57,909 nt of DNA from Acidobacteriota bacterium (GTDB lineage Bacteria > Acidobacteriota > UBA4820 > DSQY01). Where the stretch lies: positions 1-57,909 of the forward strand of contig JAJYCJ010000008.1 in the NCBI GenBank assembly GCA_021778515.1. The letters run 5' to 3'. Both the position numbers and the translations under genes were made by a program. A model generated the notes under the pieces. The model did not search any database, was not told where the DNA came from, and saw only the letters and a list, made by a program, of their open reading frames with translations. Shown here one piece after another: positions 42,164 to 54,800 of the stretch (positions are counted from its first letter, which is position 1; every line of letters begins with the position of its first letter).

Positions 42164-42200
42164 TTTTTCCTCTGTGTCTCTGTGCCTCTGTGGTTCATCT
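42164..42200 (-). repeat. ACCACAGAGGCACAGAGACACAGAGG repeat, copy 3
   Basis: The minus strand reads gaaccacagaggcacagaga followed by cacagaggaaaa. It overlaps the last codons of malQ-glgB and begins the 262-nt gap before the GH57 gene. A run of near-repeats (ccccatac-, ccccaatg-, ccccattcc) follows at 42121-42160. Confidence 0.65.
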
Positions 42201-45200
42201 GTTCTCCGGCTTGAGGAAGAGGAGCGCGAGGGGCGGGAGGGTGAGGCCGAGGGAGAAGGGGCGGCCGTGGGCGGGCTCGGGCAGGGCCTCGGCCGCTCCG
42301 CCGTTGCCCAGGCCGCTGCCGCCGAATTCGGCGGCGTCGGAGTTGAAGAGCTCGACCCAGCGCCCCGGCACCTCCACCCCCGCCCGGTAGCCGTGCCGAG
42401 GGACGGGGGTGTAGTTGCAGGCCACGAGGATCGTGTCGCGCGGCTCTCCCGTGCGGCGCTCGAAGAGGAGCACGCTGCTCTCGGCGTCGTTGCAGTCCAC
42501 CCACGAGAAGCCCTCGGGGCGGCAGTCGGCCTCGTGGAGGGCCGGCTCTCTCCGGTAGAGCCCGTTGAGGGCCCGGACCATGGCCAGCAGGCCCTTGTGG
42601 GGTGCGAACTCCAGCAGGTGCCAGTCCAGGGAGCCATCGTGGGACCACTCACGCCACTGGCCGAACTCGCCCCCCATGAAGAGGAGCTTCTTGCCCGGCT
42701 GGGCGAACTGGGTGGCGAGGAGGGCGCGGAGGTTGGCGAAGCGCTGCCAGTCGTCGCCGGGCATGCGGCCCAGCAGGGAGCCCTTCCCGTGGACCACCTC
42801 GTCGTGGGAGAGGGGCAGCACGAAGTTCTCGGTGAAGGCGTAGAGGCCGCGGAAGGTCAGCTCGCCGTGGTGGTAGCGGCGGTGGATGGGCTCGTTGCGG
42901 AAGTACTCCAGGGCGTCGTGCATCCAGCCCATGTCCCACTTCAGGCCGAAGCCCAGGCCGCCGGCGTAGGTGGGCCGGGAGACCATGGGCCAGGCGGTGG
43001 ACTCCTCGGCCCAGGTCTGGACGCCGGGGAAGGCGGCGTAGATCTCCGTGTTGAGCCGCTTGAGAAAGTCGATGGCGTCGAGGTTCTCTCGCCCGCCGAA
43101 GGCGTTGGGCTCCCACTCGCCCTCCTTCCGCGAGTAGTCCAGGTAGAGCATAGAGGCCACGGCGTCCACCCTGATCCCGTCGGCGTGGTAGCGCTCCAGC
43201 CAGAAGAGGGCGCTGCTGAGGAGGAAGCTGCGGACCTCGTGGCGGCCGTAGTTGAAGATGGCGCTGCCCCAGTCCGGGTGGAAGCCCCTGCGCGGGTCCT
43301 CGTGCTCGAAGAGGTGGGTGCCGTCGAAGAACCCCAGGCCGTGCTCGTCCGTGGGGAAGTGGGAGGGGACCCAGTCCAGGATCACGCCGATGCCCTGCTG
43401 GTGCAGCGTGTCCACCAGGGCCATGAGGTCCTGCGGCGTGCCGTAGCGGCTCGTGGGGGCGAAGTAGCCGGTGCACTGGTAGCCCCAGGAGCCGTAGAAG
43501 GGGTGCTCCATGACCGGCATGAGCTCCACGTGGGTGAAGCCCGCCTCCTTCGCGTAGGCCGCCAGCTTGGGGGCGATCTCCCGGTAGCTGAGGGAGCGCC
43601 CCCCCTCCTCCGGGACGCGGGCCCAGGAACCGAGGTGGACCTCGTAGATGGAGACGGGGGCTTCGAGCGTCTGCCGCGAGGCGCGCTCGGCCATCCACCC
43701 GCCGTCGCCCCAGGCGTAGTCCAGGTCCCAGACGATGGAGGCGGTCCTGGGGGGCGTCTCGGCCCAGAGGGCGAAGGGGTCGGCCTTGTCCACGCGGTAG
43801 CCGTCCACTCGGGAGTCGATGTGGAACTTGTAGCGGTCGCCCTTCCGGGCCCCCTCCACGAAGCCCTCCCAGATGCCCGAGCTGCCCGAGGGTGAGAGCG
43901 GATGGCTTCCGGGCGCCCACCGGTTGAAGTCGCCGAGGACGCCGACCGACTCCGCGTTGGGGGCCCAGACGGCGAAATGGACGCCGCGCTTCCCCTCTCG
44001 CTCGCAGGGGTGGGCTCCGAGCCTGCGGTAGAGGCGGGTGTGGGAACCCTCGTTGAAGAGGTAGCGGTCCTCTTCCGTGAGCCGCAGCGAGTCGGCCGGC
44101 GGGAGCCCTCCTCCCTCCGGTTGGGCCTGAGTCCTCTTTCCCATGCTTTCCCCTCGTGATGTGGCGGTCTTCAGGAGCTCCAGAGCCTCGGCCACCTCGG
44201 GCCGGGCCGCCGACTCCTCCAGCGAGTAACGCAGGAAGCGGCTCCAGCTCGGCCGCTCTCCGGTCACTCCGGGCCAGTTCTGCGGGACTCTCTCGCCCCA
44301 GAGGTCCTCCAGGGAGACGACCACGAAGCCGGCCCGGCTCGCGCCGAGTTCGCCCAGCAGGGCTAGGAGCGCGGCGCGGGTCTGGGCGGCGTCCGTTCCG
44401 GCGGAGATGCCCAGTTGGCGGGCCACGTTCTCGCGGATCGCGCTCCGCTCCTCGCCTTCCAGCCGCGCCCCCTCCGGGTCCAGGAGGCCCAGCTCCCGGC
44501 GGTCCTCCACGTCCAGGCCCCGCCAGTAGGAGGCGAAGGGAGGCATGTCGTGGGTGTTGAGCGCGGCCAGGCTGCCCGGCGGCACCGCCGAGGAGGGCGG
44601 CGGGGAGGAGGGCCCCGTCTCGAAGGGAAAGACCCACATGCGACGAAGGCCCCGCCTCGCCATGGCCTGGCGCACCTCGGCGGGCACGGTGCCCAGGTCT
44701 TCGCCGACGATCCCGGTGCCGTGGCGGCGAGACTCCAGACAGACCAGCGCATGGAGGAGGTCGGTGGGGTAGCGGACGTAGAGGCCCTCGCGGGCCGAAA
44801 AGCCCGACGGCACCCAGAAGAGCCGGTGCATCCCCATGACGTGGTCGATCCTCAGGAGGTCGGCGTGGCGCATGGCGGCCGAGAGGGAGGCGCGCAGGTA
44901 CTCCACGCCCTCCGCGGTCCGGAGCGCCTCGGGATGGAGGGGAGGGAAGCCCCAGTCCTGGCCTCCCGAAAAGAAGGGGTCCGGCGGCGCGCCCGCCGAG
45001 ACGCCGCGGGCGAAGAGCCCCGGGTGGCGCCAGGTGTCGAAGCCGTGGGGATGGACTCCCAGCGGGTAGTCGAGGTAGAGCCCAACGCCTCGGCTCCGGG
45101 CGCTCTCGCGGGCCGCCTCCATCTGCTCCCGCGCGGCGAACTGGCCGTAGGCGTGGGCGAGAAAGGCGCCCGAGTCGTAATCATCCTCGCGCCACTCCCC

Positions 45201-46247
45201 ACGGCTCAGGCGCTCCTCCCAGGCGGGCCATCCCTCGCGCCGCCGCTCCGCGACCGCCCGAAAGGCCGCGTAGGCCGACAGCTCGGTCTCCTCTTGAAGA
45301 AAGCGCTCGAAGCGCCCGCGGCGAGGGCCGGCATCGGCCATCAGCCCGCGAGCGCACACCTCGATGGCGCGCCGCTTGAGGGCGTAGCCCCGCCGGTAGT
45401 CCACCTCCCCCGCGGAGCGAAGCCGGTCGGCCTCCTCCCGGAAGGCCGGGGAGTCCGCGAGGGCCCGGGCCTCCTCGGAGGCCGACCACTCCGGGAGCGC
45501 GGCCACATCCAGGTAGTACTCGTTGAGGAAGAGCCTGCTCACCGGGGAGTACGGGCTCGGGTCGAAGGGCTCGTCGAGGAAGGCCGCGTGCAGCGGCAGG
45601 GTCGCCGCGAGATTCCCCCCGCGCTCCGCCGCCAGGGCGGCCAGTCCCGCGAGCTGGGCGAAGCTGCCCGCGGGGACGGGGCCGCCGGCGCGCAGGGAGT
45701 ACAGCGGCGCGAAGAGGCCCCACCGCGGGCCCCGCTCCTGGGCCGGAGCGGCGAAGGCCCGGCGCGGGGCCACCAGGAGCAGCCCCTCGGCGGTGCGCCG
45801 CCCGAGCTTCACGGCCAGGCGGTGGCACCCCGCGGGAAGCGGCTGAGACCAGCGGGCCCTCGCACCGCGAAGGCCCGGCAGATGGCCCGGCGCCTCGGCG
45901 GGGAGCAGGGCCAGCGCCGCGCCGCGCTCCTCTCCGCTCTCCAGGCGCACGGCGGCCGAACAGGAGGTGGCTGAACTCCCCTTGGGCAGGGAGAATTCGA
46001 TGGAAAAGGCCGTGCCCTCGGCGGCGACCGTCACGGGGGGAAGTAGGCCAACCGAGTGCTTCTCGGCCAGCGCCCGCATCAGGGAGGGGGCCTCCTCCGG
46101 GCTCTCGATGGGAACGCCGAGCGCCCGCGCCACGGCCATCACCGCTTCCGTGGAGGCCCGGCGCACCCGGCCGTCCAGCGCCCGGTACCGGGTCTGGATG
46201 CCGAGCAGGGAGGCGAGCGAAGAAAGGGGACCACTTCCCGGGGACAT
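42195..46247 (-). CDS. Fusion of 4-alpha-glucanotransferase (GH77) and glycogen branching enzyme (GH13)
   Basis: One open frame of 1350 residues. Residues 1-690 are MalQ: a variable N-terminal part, [18 protein letters not shown], the nucleophile region [13 protein letters not shown] (about 466), [14 protein letters not shown] and [13 protein letters not shown]. Residues 702-1350 are a GlgB with CBM48 ([20 protein letters not shown]) and GH13 motifs: [16 protein letters not shown]-type region ([14 protein letters not shown], about 1026), [10 protein letters not shown] and [14 protein letters not shown]. At residue 702 there is an internal ATG (44144) preceded by cacgaggggaaagc, so the branching enzyme might also be made alone. 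MalQ disproportionates maltodextrins and GlgB adds alpha-1,6 branches. It starts 6 nt after the TreS-maltokinase stop. Confidence 0.92.
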   Translation of the reverse strand: MSPGSGPLSSLASLLGIQTRYRALDGRVRRASTEAVMAVARALGVPIESPEEAPSLMRALAEKHSVGLLPPVTVAAEGTAFSIEFSLPKGSSATSCSAAVRLESGEERGAALALLPAEAPGHLPGLRGARARWSQPLPAGCHRLAVKLGRRTAEGLLLVAPRRAFAAPAQERGPRWGLFAPLYSLRAGGPVPAGSFAQLAGLAALAAERGGNLAATLPLHAAFLDEPFDPSPYSPVSRLFLNEYYLDVAALPEWSASEEARALADSPAFREEADRLRSAGEVDYRRGYALKRRAIEVCARGLMADAGPRRGRFERFLQEETELSAYAAFRAVAERRREGWPAWEERLSRGEWREDDYDSGAFLAHAYGQFAAREQMEAARESARSRGVGLYLDYPLGVHPHGFDTWRHPGLFARGVSAGAPPDPFFSGGQDWGFPPLHPEALRTAEGVEYLRASLSAAMRHADLLRIDHVMGMHRLFWVPSGFSAREGLYVRYPTDLLHALVCLESRRHGTGIVGEDLGTVPAEVRQAMARRGLRRMWVFPFETGPSSPPPSSAVPPGSLAALNTHDMPPFASYWRGLDVEDRRELGLLDPEGARLEGEERSAIRENVARQLGISAGTDAAQTRAALLALLGELGASRAGFVVVSLEDLWGERVPQNWPGVTGERPSWSRFLRYSLEESAARPEVAEALELLKTATSRGESMGKRTQAQPEGGGLPPADSLRLTEEDRYLFNEGSHTRLYRRLGAHPCEREGKRGVHFAVWAPNAESVGVLGDFNRWAPGSHPLSPSGSSGIWEGFVEGARKGDRYKFHIDSRVDGYRVDKADPFALWAETPPRTASIVWDLDYAWGDGGWMAERASRQTLEAPVSIYEVHLGSWARVPEEGGRSLSYREIAPKLAAYAKEAGFTHVELMPVMEHPFYGSWGYQCTGYFAPTSRYGTPQDLMALVDTLHQQGIGVILDWVPSHFPTDEHGLGFFDGTHLFEHEDPRRGFHPDWGSAIFNYGRHEVRSFLLSSALFWLERYHADGIRVDAVASMLYLDYSRKEGEWEPNAFGGRENLDAIDFLKRLNTEIYAAFPGVQTWAEESTAWPMVSRPTYAGGLGFGLKWDMGWMHDALEYFRNEPIHRRYHHGELTFRGLYAFTENFVLPLSHDEVVHGKGSLLGRMPGDDWQRFANLRALLATQFAQPGKKLLFMGGEFGQWREWSHDGSLDWHLLEFAPHKGLLAMVRALNGLYRREPALHEADCRPEGFSWVDCNDAESSVLLFERRTGEPRDTILVACNYTPVPRHGYRAGVEVPGRWVELFNSDAAEFGGSGLGNGGAAEALPEPAHGRPFSLGLTLPPLALLFLKPENR

Positions 46248-46253
46248 GGGCGG

Positions 46254-49634
<3,381 letters not shown>

Positions 49635-49648
49635 GGCCTGGTCTCTCC

Positions 49649-51616
49649 TCAAGGTCCGATGCCCGTGCCGCGCGCCGGGCGCACTCTCAGGATGTGGGCC
49701 GGCAGCCGCTGGGGGTCCAGCTCCACGAAGTTCCTGGGGCCGTTCCAGGTGTAGCTCTCGCCTCCCAGCAGGTCCTCGACCCGGTAGCTCCCCGCCTCGG
49801 GAAGCCCCAGTGCGGACAGCCGGAGGCCGGTCCAGGCGGACTGGCGGTGGCGGGGATCCAGGTTCACCACCATCAGAAGGACGTTCTCCCCCCGCCGCTT
49901 GCTGTAGGCCAGGAGGTTCGGATTGTCGGTCTCGTGGAAGGTCAGAGGGTCCGCGAAGCGCAGGGCCGCGTTGGCGCGGCGGATGGAGTTCACCCTGGCG
50001 ATGAGTTCGCGCAGGCTCTCGGGGCTCTCCCGGTCCCAGCGGCGGAGCTCGTACTTCTCCGAGTGGAGGTACTCCTCGCTGCCGGGCTCCCTGGGCTCCG
50101 TCACGCAGAGCTCGTAGGGCGGGCCGTAGATGCCGTAGCTCGCCCCCAGGGTGGCGGCGAGGACGAGCCGGACCGCGAAGGCGGGCCGGCCGCCCTCCTG
50201 AAGGTAGGCGTGCAGGATGTCCGGTGTGTTGGCGAAGAGGTTGGGCCGGAGGATGTCCTTCAGCGGCGGGCTCGTCAGCTCCCGGAAATACTCCCGAAGC
50301 TCCCAGGAGCCGGTGCGCCATGTGAAGTAGGTGTAGGACTGGCTGAAGCCCGCCTTGGCCAGCCGGGCCATCACCTTGGGGCGCGTGAAGGCCTCCGAGA
50401 GGTAGATCGTCTCCGGGTGGCTGCGCTTGAGCGAGCCCAGGCACCATTCCCAGAAGGCGAAGGGCTTGGTGTGGGGGTTGTCCACGCGGAAGATGGAGAC
50501 CCCCTGCCCGATCCAGAACTCGAAGATGCTTCGGAGCTCGCGCCAGAGCGAGAGCCGGTCATCGCACTCGAAGTCGAAGGGGACGATGTCCTCGTAGCGT
50601 TTGGGCGGGTTCTCGGCGTACCGGATCGTGCCGTCGGCCCGGTGGCGGAACCACTGCGGGTGCTCCTTCACGTAGGGATGGTCGGGGGAGCACTGGAAGG
50701 CCACGTCCAGCGCCACTTCCAGCTCGTGCCGCCGGGCCTCCGCCACCAGCTCCCGGAACTCCTCGAAGGTGCCCAGCTCGGGGTGGATGGACTTGTGACC
50801 CCCCTCCTCCGAGCCGATGGCCCAGGGGCTGCCCGGGTCGCCGGGGCCGCAGAGCAGGGAGTTGTTGGCGCCCTTGCGGTGCGTGGTGCCGATGGGGTGG
50901 ATGGGCGGCAGGTAGAGGACGTCGAAGCCCATGCCGGCGACGTAGGGGAGCAGGGCGATCACGTCCCTGAATGTGCCGTGCCTGCCCGGCTCGGGCGAGG
51001 CGGAGCGGGGGAACATCTCGTACCAGGCCCCGTACCGGGCCCGCTCCCGATCCACGGCGACGGGAACCTCCAGCGGATAGGTGACGGCGAAGGGCCGGGG
51101 CGCGTGCCTCGCCATGAGGTCCGCCATCTCCGGGGAGGCGGCCGCGGCGAAGCGAGCGCTCTCCTTGCCGTGGTCTTCGGCAGCGGAAGCGGCGGCGCGA
51201 AGTCGCCGGGCCTCGGCGGGCGGGGCATGCCCGGCGGCCTCCTCGATCAGGGCGGCCCCTTCCCGCAGGTCCAGCTCCACGTTCTGGCCCGCCTGGAGCT
51301 TCTTGGCGGTGGCCTCGCGCCAGGTGGCGTAGCGGTCCACCCACGCGGTGAGGGTGAACTCGTAGGGCGCCTCCTCCTCCACGGTGAACTCGGCGGCCCA
51401 GCGGTCGTTCCCGAGGTGCTCCATGGGAAGTTCGCGCCAGCGGCGCTGCCCCTTCCGCCGATGGAGGAGCCTGCAGGCCAGCAGGTCGTGCCCGTCGGCG
51501 AAGATGTCCGCCTCCACGCGCACGCTCTCGCCTGGGGTGCGCTTGACGGGAAATCGCCCGCCGTCCAGCTGGGGGGCCACGGCCGTGATCACCACGCGCT
51601 GACGTCCGTCTTCCAT
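49649..51616 (-). CDS. glgE: Alpha-1,4-glucan:maltose-1-phosphate maltosyltransferase
   Basis: The start is set at 51616 (ggagaggacaggc upstream), giving 655 residues; the longer track version is an in-frame extension. The N-terminal domain (VVITAVAPQLDGGRFPVKRT, EADIFADGHD) is the GlgE dimer region. The GH13_3 catalytic part has AVDRERARYGAWYEMFPRS, VLYLPPIHPIGTTHRKG, the nucleophile in IFRVDNPHTKPFAFWEW (about 377) and the acid in IYLSEAFTRPKVM (about 405). It adds maltose from maltose-1-phosphate to growing alpha-1,4-glucan. It is first in a glgE-treS/mak-malQ/glgB run with gaps of 14 and 6 nt, probably one operon. Confidence 0.94.
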   Translation of the reverse strand: MEDGRQRVVITAVAPQLDGGRFPVKRTPGESVRVEADIFADGHDLLACRLLHRRKGQRRWRELPMEHLGNDRWAAEFTVEEEAPYEFTLTAWVDRYATWREATAKKLQAGQNVELDLREGAALIEEAAGHAPPAEARRLRAAASAAEDHGKESARFAAAASPEMADLMARHAPRPFAVTYPLEVPVAVDRERARYGAWYEMFPRSASPEPGRHGTFRDVIALLPYVAGMGFDVLYLPPIHPIGTTHRKGANNSLLCGPGDPGSPWAIGSEEGGHKSIHPELGTFEEFRELVAEARRHELEVALDVAFQCSPDHPYVKEHPQWFRHRADGTIRYAENPPKRYEDIVPFDFECDDRLSLWRELRSIFEFWIGQGVSIFRVDNPHTKPFAFWEWCLGSLKRSHPETIYLSEAFTRPKVMARLAKAGFSQSYTYFTWRTGSWELREYFRELTSPPLKDILRPNLFANTPDILHAYLQEGGRPAFAVRLVLAATLGASYGIYGPPYELCVTEPREPGSEEYLHSEKYELRRWDRESPESLRELIARVNSIRRANAALRFADPLTFHETDNPNLLAYSKRRGENVLLMVVNLDPRHRQSAWTGLRLSALGLPEAGSYRVEDLLGGESYTWNGPRNFVELDPQRLPAHILRVRPARGTGIGP

Positions 51617-51768
51617 GCCTGTCCTCTCCGTGCCATCCCCCATGGGCCCTAGCCGGACCTTGTTCGAAACGTCTTCATACCATGGGATTATGCCGTGCCC
51701 GAGTCTGCGGGTCCAGTCCGGGCCCGCGGCCAGGCCCGGGTGGCCGCGCTCGGAGAACGCCACCGGCG

Positions 51769-51840
51769 CCGCGCCAAAGGCGCGGCCCGGCCCCGGCCGT
51801 GGTTCAGAGCCAGAAAGACGGCCTGCCTTGGACAGGCATG
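51769..51840 (-). repeat. Dispersed hairpin repeat, family A copy 2
   Basis: This is an inverted copy of 4668-4739, with about 59 of 72 positions matching by eye and weaker similarity to about 51700. Here the stem is perfect: GCCGCGCC-ttt-GGCGCGGC on the minus strand. It lies between the sensor-kinase stop (51871) and the glgE start (51616), where a terminator would be expected. The 254-nt gap holds nothing else I can identify. Confidence 0.75.
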
Positions 51841-51870
51841 ATTCCGGCTCGCTCCTGGGGCGCAGGCCGC

Positions 51871-54800
51871 CTAGGGCTTCGCGGAGGACGGATCGAGCTC
51901 GCTGACGGCCACGGGCGCGCTGACGCCCTTGAAGCTGCGCTCCTCCAGGGGGCCGTACGGGAACTCGCGCAGCGTGAGGGAGCGGATCCGGTCGGAGACG
52001 AGGATGCGGCCGGGCGCGCAGGCCGTCTCCAGCCGCTTGGCCAGGTTGATCCCCCGTCCGACGGCGGTGTACTCCATGTGCTCGGGCGCGCCGAAATTCC
52101 CCACCGTCAGGTAGTCCTGATGAATGCCGACGCGCAGCGTCAGGGAGGCGCCCATGCCCCTCTCCTGCCAGAGCCTGCCGAGGTCGGCCGTGCGCCGCTG
52201 CATGGCCAGCGCCATCCGCACGGCCCGGACGGCCTGCTCCGCGGGCTCCATCTCCTCGAAGGCGCCGAAGAAGCCCAGGATGCCGTCGCCCATGAAGCGG
52301 GCGAGGGTGCCGCCGTGGAGCCGGATGGCCTCCACCATCTCGGTCAGGTAGCGGTTGAGGAGGGCCGTGATCTCCTCGGGCTCGGTGCGCTCGGTGAGGG
52401 CCGTGAAGCCGGCCAGATCCGTGAAGAAGACGGTCACGAGCCGCCGCTCGCTCCCCAGCTCCACGTCCTCCTCCGAGAGGAGGACCTTCTCCACGAGCTT
52501 CTGCGGGAAGTACTTCGTCAGGCGCCGGTCCTTGGCGATCTGGATGAGCTGCTCGCGGACCTTCTTCTCCAGCTCCTCGTTGAAGCTCTTGAGCATGCGC
52601 TCCTGCTGCCGGATCCGGATGAGGTTCCGGGCCCTGGCCATGAGCTCCTTGGAGTCGAAGGGCTTGGGCAGGTAGTCGTCGGCCCCCACCTCGAGCCCCT
52701 CCACCTTGCTGTCCTGGGAGGCCTTGGCCGTCAGGAGCATGCACGGCACGTGGTCGAGCTGGGGGTCGCGCCGGAGGGCCCGGCAGAGCTCGTACCCGTC
52801 CATCCGGGGCATCATCACGTCGCTGATCACGAGGTCCGGCGGCTCGCGCCTGGCCAGCTCCAGGGCCTGCTCCCCGTCGCAGGCCTCCAGGACGCGGTAG
52901 CGCCGGGCCAGCACGCTCCGGATGTAGGCCCTCACCTCGCCGTTGTCCTCGGCGATCAGGACCGTCTCGGTGGAACCACCGGGCACCGCGGCTTCCGGCT
53001 GCTCGGCCGGCTCCGGGGGCGCCGGTTCCGGGAGGCTCGCGGGGATTCGGGAGCGGCGCTCTTCCGCCGCCTCGCCGGAGTGCACGATCTGCTCGTCCCT
53101 CAGGTGTTCTCGGCCCAGGGGCAGTAGCAGTTCGAACCGGGCTCCGGCCCCCGGTTCGCTGGAGGCGGTGAGCGCGCCCCCGTGCAGGACCGCCAGCTCC
53201 CTGGCCAGGGCCAGGCCGATGCCGGATCCTCCCTGGGAACGGTCGGTAGGCCGGCCCGACTGGTAGAAGCGCTCGAAGACGTGGGGCAGATCCTCCGATG
53301 GGATCCCCGGCCCGCTGTCCTCCACGGTGATGCGGGCCGCGGGCCCGCGCCGGGGGTCATCGGCGCGCTCCAGCGCCACCGAGACGGAGCCGCCCCGCGG
53401 AGTGAACTTGAAGGCGTTGGAGAGGAGGTTGTAGAGGATCTTCTCCATCTTCTCGGCGTCCAGGTAGACGGGGCATGGCCCATCCGTGGGGAGGTACCTC
53501 AGAGTGATGCCCTGGCGTTCGGCGAGGGGCGTGAAGGAGTGCACCACGCTGGCGAGGAAGGCCGCCAGATCGGCCTCCCGCGTGTGCAGCTCCAGGCGGC
53601 CCGCCTCCAGCTTGGAGATGTCGAGCAGTTCGTTGATGAGGTGGAGGAGGCGGCGGCCGTTGCGCAGCATGAGCGAGAGGGCCTCCACGACCTCCTTTCC
53701 GAAGGTGCCGTAGGCCCCGCCGAGGGCGTCCTCCAGCGGTCCCAGGATCAGCGTGAGGGGTGTCCGGAACTCGTGACTTACGTTGGCGAAGAAGCGCGTC
53801 TTGACCTGGTCCATCTCCTGCAGCTTCTTCTCCTGGGCGCGGACCACCTCCAGGGCCCGCTCCGTGCGCTCCTTTTCCTCCTGGAGGTTCCGCGTCCGCG
53901 CGGCCACCAGGGCCACCAGCTCCCGCTCCCTGGCCTTGAGCCGTCCGATTCGGGCGAGGTAGAGGCCGCCCGCCAGGAGAAATGTGCCCATGAGGCAGAG
54001 GACCAGGAAGGCCCAGGTCTGATAGAAGTGCGGCCGGATGCGGAGGGAGAAGGAGGAGGCCCCCTCTCCCCAGGCGCCACCCGGCGCCGCCGCCATGACC
54101 CTGAAGACGTAGCTGCCGGGCGGGATGTTCGTGAAGAAGGCCTCGCGGCGCGTGCCGGCCTCCACCCATCCCTCCTGGAAGCCCTCCAGGCGGTATCGGA
54201 AACGGACGCGCCGGGAGGAGGCGAGCGTCATGGCCGTGTACCTGAACTCGAGCTCCCCCTTGCCGGGAGGCACGTCGGCCAGGTGACCGTTCATGGGTAG
54301 CGGCCGGCGGTCGTACAGGGCCTCCTCGACCCTCGCCGGGACCACCGGCGGCGGGGCGCAGGCGAGGACGGGGGCCACGGAGACCAGCCCCTTGACCGTC
54401 GGAAACCATAGCCGGCCTTCCTGGTCCCGCCACGCGGCCGGCTGGGTGCCGCCGTTGCACTCGTTGGAGCGCATGCCGTCCGCGCGGCCGAAGGCCAGGC
54501 AATCGACGCGGGATTTCACCCCTTCGGCCACGGAGCGGAGCTCCGCGAGGGGGGCGCAGTAGACCCCCTTGTTGCAGGTCATCCAGAGCCGCCCCGCCCC
54601 GTCCTGGACGATCGAGTAGACCACGTCGTCGAAGAGGCCCTGGCGCGTTGTCACGGCCGACCAACGGCCGGCGTGATAGAGCCCGAGTCCGCCGCCGTAG
54701 GTGCCCGCCCACAGGCCGCCGCCAGCGTCCTCGAAGAGCGCGAACACCTGATGCTGGGGCAGTCCGGAAGCCGTCGTGAAGGTGGTGAACCCGCCTCCCG

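Noticed and set aside
41933-42652. The 240-codon N-terminal extension of the GH57/DUF3536 ORF
   Set aside because: It is antisense-free but out of frame with malQ-glgB and contains the known [10 protein letters not shown]-like repeat translation. The family N-terminus begins at MNRYVCIHGHF.
49635-50447. The extension of the TreS-maltokinase ORF upstream of 49634
   Set aside because: It overlaps glgE in another frame and is arginine/proline-rich; TreS begins shortly before WYKDAVIYEVHARAF.
51614-51625. The 12-mer catgcctgtcct at the glgE start, identical to the beginning of repeat family A at 4668
   Set aside because: The similarity stops after 12 bases and the site is explained by the glgE start codon and its ribosome-binding sequence.
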